Shown: piece after piece, positions 1 through 5,111 of the stretch
Layout: the number at the start of each line of letters is the position of its first letter
Position numbering within the stretch: the first letter of the stretch is position 1
Source of the DNA: an uncultured Solobacterium sp.
GTDB taxonomy: Bacteria; Bacillota_I; Bacilli_A; Erysipelotrichales; Erysipelotrichaceae
DNA: 5,111 nt
Direction: 5' to 3'
Assembly: GCA_937910655.1 (NCBI GenBank)
Contig: CALEMV010000398.1
Location: 1-5,111 of the forward strand
The notes under the pieces: model-generated
Seen by the model: only the letters and a program-made list of their open reading frames with translations
Told to the model about the DNA's origin: nothing
The model's database searches: none
Translations under genes and position numbers: made by a program

Positions 1-2850
1 TTGCAAGAGCGTATTGATGCGGTTCGTGCGATTCGTGATGGTGGATTTGGTACTATTCCGAAATACATGGAACGTGCTAAAAGAGAATTAGGCGATTTGA
101 CATTATCTCAAGCTAGCCAGTACAAGAAATACCAAAATCAAGCCGTAAGAGACGGCAAGAAAGCGGATAGTGCATTGGCTGTTGGTAAAGTTGACGAAGC
201 ATTATATGCTAAACAATCTCAAATGCTTAATCAAGCAAGGGCAAGAGTAGCGTTTGAAAATTCAAAAGCTATTAAGAAACTACGCACTAAACTATTAGAC
301 CAGTTAGGCAGAATTACACGAAGTCAAAATCCTATCATGATTGAGCCTAACATGCGTTATTTCTATACGCATATGGCATATCAAATGGGATTAACTAAGT
401 ATGATGGCTTAAAACCTGTTGATGGCTTTGATATGATGTCAGTTATTAAAGCACTCGATGCAGATGCTGATATTATGGGTGATAAGGAAGCGACTGTAGA
501 ACTTGAAGATTGGGTAAAAGCAATGTTTGATGCTCAATCACCTAGAATGTTTAGCACTCTCAAAATGAGCGAACTCGAACAGTTAGAGGAACTCATGACA
601 GGGATGTACAAAAGCGGTAGAACTCAATATGAGGGGAGTACACTAATCGATGAAAAAGGAAATAACGTTACATTTGATGAAGCTATATTCCAAATCATTG
701 ATAAGGCAGCTGAAACATTTGGTAGAGATAATGGGAATGTATTCAATGAGTTAAACAACCGCAGCCGTGCAGATGCATTGTCTAATACATTGAATAACTT
801 TAACTTGTCACTATTGAAAGCGGAAACATTCTTACGCAGGTTGGATGGTGGAAAGAATGGCCCTGCAGTTAGATATATTTACGAGCCAATTAATAAAGCT
901 ACTCAGAAATTCAACGAGTACAAAGAAAAATCTATGTATAGATTGGCTAGAGATGTAAAAGCGGTATATTCCAAGAAACAACTATTTGATGTTCGCAATG
1001 ATCATCTTTATAGCGTAGGCGAATTACGCAACGTTACCAAGGAGCAAATCATCATGCTTGCATTGAATTGGGGAACAGAAAAGAATAGGCAACGTGCATT
1101 AGAAACTATCCAAAGTAATGAAGTAGAAATGGAACGAGCGTTCCAAGAATACATGACCGATAAGGATTGGGAGTTTGTAATTCGTACATGGGAACATATC
1201 AATTCATTCTATGAAGAACGCAGTAAGGTTCAAGAGGAACTTTACGGAAACCCTTTGAAAAAAGAAAAAGGTATTACATTTACAATAGGCGGTAGAGAAA
1301 TTCAAGGTCAATATTTCCCTATTGTGTACAATCCTAAAGTAAGTGCTAAGGTATCCGATTTCCAAACAGAGGATATTGCCAAGACGATGATTGCAAGTAA
1401 TGCAATCTTTGGTACAGGCATGGGTGCTACTAAATCACGTTTAGATGTAGTCAAAGGTAAATCCTTAATGCTTGATTTCGATGTTATCCCTAATGCGATT
1501 ACAGAGGCTATTAATCACGTTACCATGCGAAAAGCAGTAACGGATGTAAATAAGCTAGTAGGCAATAGCCGTTTCCAAGAATATATCGTTGATAAATTCG
1601 GAATGGAAACCTATCAATTCTTGCGTACATGGGTTAGAGATAACTGGAAAGATGAAGCGTCAAAAATGAGCGAAGTCGGAAAGTTATTGATGACCCTCAA
1701 GAAAAATACAACAACAGCTGTTATGTCAGGTCGTATACCAGTAGCATTACAAAATGCGTTGAATATTCCAGTTGCTATGTATCGCATCGGTGTAGGGAAT
1801 ACACTAAAAGCTATTTATAGTGCTGGTGCTGGGTTCTACGGATACGGAACATCAACATACAATGCAACTCGAGATTTTGTGTTATCTCAATCCATATTCA
1901 TGAGGGAACGTGTTCAAACCCTAGATAAGGATTTGAAACAAGGGTTATCCATTGAGGGTAAAGGTTTTCGAATTGGTGATACAAATATCGGTGGTTATAA
2001 GTTAGAACAGCTTGGTGAAGTCAGAGATGATATAAATCAAATGGGTTTTAGGCTTTTAACAGAAACCGATTTTGCACTATCTATCCCTGTATGGAAATTT
2101 GCCTATGACAAAAAAATACTCGAACTACAATCTAAAGAGGGTTTAACCGCTGAATTTGTAGAACAAGAGGCGATAATTGCTGGCGATAGAGCGGTACGAG
2201 ATATATTCGGTAGCGGTGATACAAAGGATAGTGCCGCTATTCAACGTTCTAGGGATGCATGGGTTCAATTGTTCGTACCTTTTTATTCTTATGCGAATAC
2301 CCTTTACAATATCATCGCAGAGGGTAACTATGCACGAAAAGACCAAGGCAACTATTGGCGATTTGTGCGTGTGTTATGGTGGACAGTAGCTATGCCAGCA
2401 TTAGGCATGATGGCATACAAAGCTATGACGAATGGTGATGATGATGATCCAGAGAAATTAGCGAAATCATTCATAGAAGAAACCGCATCACAAGCAATGA
2501 TGGGCGTACCAATTATTCGTGATATATCTAATATGGGTATGAAATACATCTTGGGTGAAAAGGTATTCAATAAAGGTAATACGGTTATAGGATTATCTAT
2601 TATCGAAAAACTATATGATGTGATGGGTGCTATTACATCGGACAAAAAAGATGGTGTTGATTTAGGTCGCCGTCTATCGCAAGTATCAAACCGCCTCACA
2701 GGCTTTAGTGATACTGTAACCGATGGATTATGGACATTAGCTAAATTTGCACTAACTGATACAGATGCTAAATTAGAAGATGTGATTATGGCTATCATTT
2801 TAGATAAAAAGCTAAGAAACAAAAAATCCAATAAGAAAGACAAACATTAA
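1..2850 (+). CDS. Large phage internal-virion/polyvalent-type protein, C-terminal part (5' partial)
   Basis: The frame is open from base 1 to a TAA at 2848-2850, followed at once by a second in-frame TAA. The first codon is TTG with nothing visible upstream, and the protein begins inside a charged helical region, so I treat it as 5'-truncated. Seen: charged helices to about residue 105, including an A-K-Q-rich 'AKQSQMLNQARARVAFENSKA' type helix pair near 55-91; a conserved-looking block at 436-520 ('GQYFPIVYNP', 'ATKSR', 'DFDVIPNAITEAINHV'); a hydrophobic/amphipathic stretch at 578-616; 'RDAWVQLFVPFYSY' at 751-764; a Trp-rich apolar helix at 787-807 followed by DDDD at 813-816; 'GVPIIRDI' at 835-842; and a lysine-rich tail at 936-949. 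There is no cysteine. From memory, this layout resembles the C-terminal half of giant phage proteins with large polyvalent protein-associated domains. No catalytic motif is visible. Its place directly before a T7-type fibre gene suggests an ejection role like T7 gp16 (inference). The family is moderately supported; the function is uncertain. Confidence 0.72.
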   Translation: MQERIDAVRAIRDGGFGTIPKYMERAKRELGDLTLSQASQYKKYQNQAVRDGKKADSALAVGKVDEALYAKQSQMLNQARARVAFENSKAIKKLRTKLLDQLGRITRSQNPIMIEPNMRYFYTHMAYQMGLTKYDGLKPVDGFDMMSVIKALDADADIMGDKEATVELEDWVKAMFDAQSPRMFSTLKMSELEQLEELMTGMYKSGRTQYEGSTLIDEKGNNVTFDEAIFQIIDKAAETFGRDNGNVFNELNNRSRADALSNTLNNFNLSLLKAETFLRRLDGGKNGPAVRYIYEPINKATQKFNEYKEKSMYRLARDVKAVYSKKQLFDVRNDHLYSVGELRNVTKEQIIMLALNWGTEKNRQRALETIQSNEVEMERAFQEYMTDKDWEFVIRTWEHINSFYEERSKVQEELYGNPLKKEKGITFTIGGREIQGQYFPIVYNPKVSAKVSDFQTEDIAKTMIASNAIFGTGMGATKSRLDVVKGKSLMLDFDVIPNAITEAINHVTMRKAVTDVNKLVGNSRFQEYIVDKFGMETYQFLRTWVRDNWKDEASKMSEVGKLLMTLKKNTTTAVMSGRIPVALQNALNIPVAMYRIGVGNTLKAIYSAGAGFYGYGTSTYNATRDFVLSQSIFMRERVQTLDKDLKQGLSIEGKGFRIGDTNIGGYKLEQLGEVRDDINQMGFRLLTETDFALSIPVWKFAYDKKILELQSKEGLTAEFVEQEAIIAGDRAVRDIFGSGDTKDSAAIQRSRDAWVQLFVPFYSYANTLYNIIAEGNYARKDQGNYWRFVRVLWWTVAMPALGMMAYKAMTNGDDDDPEKLAKSFIEETASQAMMGVPIIRDISNMGMKYILGEKVFNKGNTVIGLSIIEKLYDVMGAITSDKKDGVDLGRRLSQVSNRLTGFSDTVTDGLWTLAKFALTDTDAKLEDVIMAIILDKKLRNKKSNKKDKH

Positions 2851-2856
2851 TAAATA

Positions 2857-2882
2857 AGGACTACTCAATTATGGGTAGTCCT
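2857..2882 (+). terminator. Intergenic hairpin, possible weak terminator, attenuator or processing site
   Basis: AGGACTACTC (2857-2866) pairs with GGGTAGTCCT (2873-2882) across the loop AATTAT. This gives ten pairs, nine Watson-Crick and one T-G wobble. The stem begins seven bases after the first stop codon of the upstream gene, which fits a 3'-end structure. The bases after it, GTTTAATT, make only a short, broken T tract, so full rho-independent termination is doubtful. Partial read-through, or cleavage by RNase III as between late genes of T7, are alternatives that the sequence alone cannot separate. Confidence 0.6.
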
Positions 2883-2892
2883 GTTTAATTAG

Positions 2893-2900
2893 AAAGGGGA
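2893..2900 (+). promoter_or_regulatory. Ribosome binding site of the tail fibre gene
   Basis: AAAGGGGA lies six bases upstream of the ATG at 2907, a good Shine-Dalgarno match at near-ideal spacing. It decides the start of the fibre gene. The site lies just downstream of the intergenic hairpin and is not sequestered by that stem, so translation should start independently of the upstream gene. Confidence 0.8.
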
Positions 2901-2906
2901 ACAAAT

Positions 2907-5111
2907 ATGATACCAGAGGTCAATAAACCTAGTGTAGTTTATCAATGTGATGGAGCGAACAAGAAATGGATATGGCCGTATGACTTTTACATGATTGAAG
3001 ATATAGCCTTAATCATGGTGGATGCAGACGGCACAGAAAGTGTACAAACAGGAAATATTGATTATGACAAAGAAAACAAAACTTTAACATATCCTGCTGA
3101 TGGTGATCCATTAGACAATACGCACAAGATTATTCTTGAACGTAGAACATCAATTAAACAAGATACAGATTTACCTGATGAGTACCCTTTCCAAAATATC
3201 GAACACATGACAGATAAGGTAACATTGATTTTGCAAGAAATGCAGGAGAAGATGAACAGAGCCTTATTAATCCGTGTAGGTAGTGATGAGGATGCAACAA
3301 CAGTTGCTCGTAAGATTGTAGATACATCAACAAAGGCAGCCAATGATGCTATTGATGCGTATACAAAAATCAAAGCAGAAAGCGATGCTATCAATGCTAA
3401 TGCAGAAACGATAAAAACGCTAGGCGGTGAAATCACAGAATTAAGCCGTACAGTCGATGATAAGCTAGCGACCAGCAATACCGCACTCAATGCATCTAGT
3501 GTTAATGTAACGAAAGCAGAAAAGCTAGTGGCAGATGCAAAAGCATATGCAGGACAAACCACAGTTGATAAGCGTGATATTAATGAGTTGGTGAGCCAAG
3601 CACGAACTTTAAAAACTGACATTGACAATAAACAAACATCAATCGCAAGTAACGCTATCAAGGCAACTGATGCGGCAAAACGTGCAGAAATCGCAGCCAA
3701 CAAAGCCGAGCAAATCGCACTACCTAATGGCGGTGGAATGATTACAAAAACAGAAGCCGATACAAAGTTTATTCCAAAAGATAGCTTGTATGGCATCGTA
3801 TCCGTAAAAGACTTTGGGGCAGTTGGCGATGGTGTAGCTGATGATACGGCAGCATTTAAACGTGCTAATGACAATCTTAAAAATAAGATACTGTTAATTC
3901 CTAATGGCATCTATAAAGTGAATGAACATGTTTCGTTTGATACTGTTGATAGTGTTATGGATATGGGTACATACAATAACATCAAGCCGTTCTATCCTAC
4001 AGAAACACCAATGTTAAAAGGTGCATCAAACATCGCCTTTGTTAAAAACATCCAATACGGCGATGAGGTCAACCAATGTCAAGGCTTTACCTACAACGAG
4101 AAAAAGAATGTGTTTGTGTTAGCATGCATCAATGGTGATGGTACAAAACAAAACTTGTACGAACTCAATCCAGATACATTTGAAATCGTAGGTACATATA
4201 AGTTTAGCGACCCTGACAAAATGGGCCATTGTAACACTATGTGCTACAACAAATATACTAATAAGATTTACCTTGCCAATGGTTTGAAAAATGGTAATAA
4301 CTTATCTGTATTTAATGCGGATACAATGACATTTGAAAAGACCATCACATTGAATGAACGTGTATTTAACATTGGATATGATCCTATCACACGAACTTAT
4401 GTGAGCATCGTACCTATTAGCGGTCAACAACGCTTACGTGAAGTCAACTTGTACAATGATGATTTTCAAAAAATGAAAACGTATCAAATTGACTACCAAT
4501 ATGATGACTTTAACAACAATGGAGCATTAATGCTTAACGGATGCATCATGAGTGCAACGCTCGGTAGTTTGGTAGAATGTACACCATTTGGCACAGTTAA
4601 ACAAATCATCGAAATCAATAGAGCTACTGAAATTGAAGATATAGCATATTGTAATGGTAAATTCTATTTTGCGGTGTTAACAGAAAAGCCTAGTAAACGG
4701 CATCAAGTCGATATTTATGTAGGGAATCCAAACCGAGATTATCAAAACTCAATCAATACAGCTCGATTGGCAAGCCTAGACTATTTGAAACTCACAGGCG
4801 GTAATGTAACAGGTTCAATCGTACTCAATAACAATACATTGTTAGAGGGCAAGAAAACAGACGGACATGGTGTGCGTATTGGTAAAGTATCTACATCTGA
4901 TGCGGTGGAATTGGGAGACCCTAGCGTACCTTTATATTTGACAGCTACTACCTTAAAACACTATGACGGCACAGATAGTAGCACAGTATTAACTACTAAA
5001 CATTATGACAAAGCAATTTATAGCAAGGCTAAAGCCGATGAAACGTTTGTCAAAAAAGATGAAGCTGGTTCATTTGGTTTTCCGTACTCTAAATTAGATA
5101 CCGCAACAGAT
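2907..5111 (+). CDS. Tail fibre/receptor-binding protein with T7 gp17-like N-terminal domain (3' partial)
   Basis: The frame is open from ATG 2907, behind a strong Shine-Dalgarno site, to the window edge: 735 codons with no stop. T7 gp17 is 553 residues. Residues 10-125 match the T7 tail fibre N-terminal adaptor: 'YQCDGANKKWIWPYDF' (T7 has YQLDGSNRDFNIPFEY), a 'DADGTE' turn, 'KIILERRT', and a helix with 'FQNIEHMTDKVTLILQEMQE'. This domain anchors fibres to the phage tail. Residues 130-272 are a long Ala/Lys/Asp-rich coiled coil ending in 'AAKRAEIAANKAEQIA', then a Gly break. Residues 300-317 carry 'VKDFGAVGDGVADDTAAF', the opening signature of pectate-lyase-superfamily beta-helix proteins, followed by 'IPNGIYKV'. 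Residues about 385-605 show some five repeats of roughly 35-45 residues (Y-x-tail, 'NPDTFEIVGTY', 'NADTMTFEKTI') that look like beta-propeller blades. Residues 624-735 hold 'LDYLKLTGGNVTGSI' and 'VELGDPSVPLYL', typical of distal fibre segments. The protein should act outside the cell, binding a surface receptor. Family call is firm; the propeller call and any enzymatic activity are inferred. Confidence 0.88.
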   Translation, partial: MIPEVNKPSVVYQCDGANKKWIWPYDFYMIEDIALIMVDADGTESVQTGNIDYDKENKTLTYPADGDPLDNTHKIILERRTSIKQDTDLPDEYPFQNIEHMTDKVTLILQEMQEKMNRALLIRVGSDEDATTVARKIVDTSTKAANDAIDAYTKIKAESDAINANAETIKTLGGEITELSRTVDDKLATSNTALNASSVNVTKAEKLVADAKAYAGQTTVDKRDINELVSQARTLKTDIDNKQTSIASNAIKATDAAKRAEIAANKAEQIALPNGGGMITKTEADTKFIPKDSLYGIVSVKDFGAVGDGVADDTAAFKRANDNLKNKILLIPNGIYKVNEHVSFDTVDSVMDMGTYNNIKPFYPTETPMLKGASNIAFVKNIQYGDEVNQCQGFTYNEKKNVFVLACINGDGTKQNLYELNPDTFEIVGTYKFSDPDKMGHCNTMCYNKYTNKIYLANGLKNGNNLSVFNADTMTFEKTITLNERVFNIGYDPITRTYVSIVPISGQQRLREVNLYNDDFQKMKTYQIDYQYDDFNNNGALMLNGCIMSATLGSLVECTPFGTVKQIIEINRATEIEDIAYCNGKFYFAVLTEKPSKRHQVDIYVGNPNRDYQNSINTARLASLDYLKLTGGNVTGSIVLNNNTLLEGKKTDGHGVRIGKVSTSDAVELGDPSVPLYLTATTLKHYDGTDSSTVLTTKHYDKAIYSKAKADETFVKKDEAGSFGFPYSKLDTATD

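Noticed and set aside
1..3. TTG at base 1 as the true start codon
   Set aside because: It is only the window edge. No ribosome site can be seen, the protein begins mid-helix, and related proteins are much longer, so a 5'-truncated gene is more likely. The next ATG at 67 has no convincing Shine-Dalgarno site either.
1008..1202. 64-codon open frame on the - strand
   Set aside because: It is antisense inside the large gene and has no recognisable content.
2110..2116. Run of seven A as a possible programmed frameshift site
   Set aside because: The frame continues undisturbed for over 700 bases with recognisable motifs, and the alternative frames soon lead only to short shadow frames. A-runs are common at this base composition.
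2143..2389. Short open frames on both strands (67 and 70 codons)
   Set aside because: They overlap the 'RDAWVQLFVPFYSY' coding region of the large gene in other frames, and their translations look like shadows.
2352..2843. 163-codon open frame on the - strand
   Set aside because: It is wholly antisense to the end of the large virion gene, its translation shows no recognisable domain, and it conflicts with a well-supported gene.
3804..3857. Catalytic pectate lyase or depolymerase activity
   Set aside because: Only the N-terminal 'DFGAxGDGxxDDT' structural signature is visible. No lyase active-site motif or beta-helix coils could be identified, so I do not claim an enzyme.
3062..3910. 282-codon open frame on the - strand
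   Set aside because: It lies antisense to the coiled-coil region of the fibre gene. Its Ala/Ser/Val-rich, low-complexity translation is what the repetitive Ala/Asp/Thr/Lys codons of the + strand produce in reverse. The fibre frame has clear family motifs and a ribosome site.

Overview
This window is a piece of a bacteriophage or prophage virion-structure module. It holds two large co-directional genes on the + strand, and both run off the window: the first at its 5' end, the second at its 3' end. They are separated by a 56-base gap carrying a hairpin and a strong Shine-Dalgarno site. I see no tRNA, rRNA, CRISPR array, insertion sequence, integrase or defence gene. No stretch over 300 bases lacks a gene.

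Layout: 1-2850 encodes at least 949 residues of a large, helix-rich protein with no cysteine. It resembles the C-terminal part of the very large phage 'polyvalent' or internal-virion (ejection) proteins. Bases 2857-2882 form a 10-bp stem with a 6-base loop, a possible weak terminator, attenuator or RNA-processing hairpin. From 2907 to the window end lies a tail fibre/receptor-binding protein (735 codons, still open). Its order is a T7 gp17-type N-terminal virion-attachment domain, an alanine-rich coiled coil, a short pectate-lyase-type segment, blade-like repeats suggesting a beta-propeller, and a C-terminal fibre segment.

How they work together (inference): in T7 the large internal protein gene 16 lies directly upstream of tail fibre gene 17. 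The same adjacency here fits a podovirus-like tail region, in which the fibre finds the receptor on the cell surface and the large upstream protein enters or crosses the envelope during DNA delivery.

Host: base composition looks AT-rich, about 40% G+C by eye (not computed). The GGGG-type Shine-Dalgarno fits a low-GC Firmicute-like host, while the T7-type fibre is most typical of phages of diderm bacteria. A diderm Firmicute such as Veillonella or a relative would reconcile the two, but this is a low-confidence guess.

The most interesting item is the mosaic fibre: a canonical 'DFGAxGDG' segment, which normally opens a beta-helix depolymerase, appears to lead into a cysteine-rich propeller-like receptor-binding module. 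A related short hinge motif occurs on both sides of that module, as if it were an exchangeable cassette.
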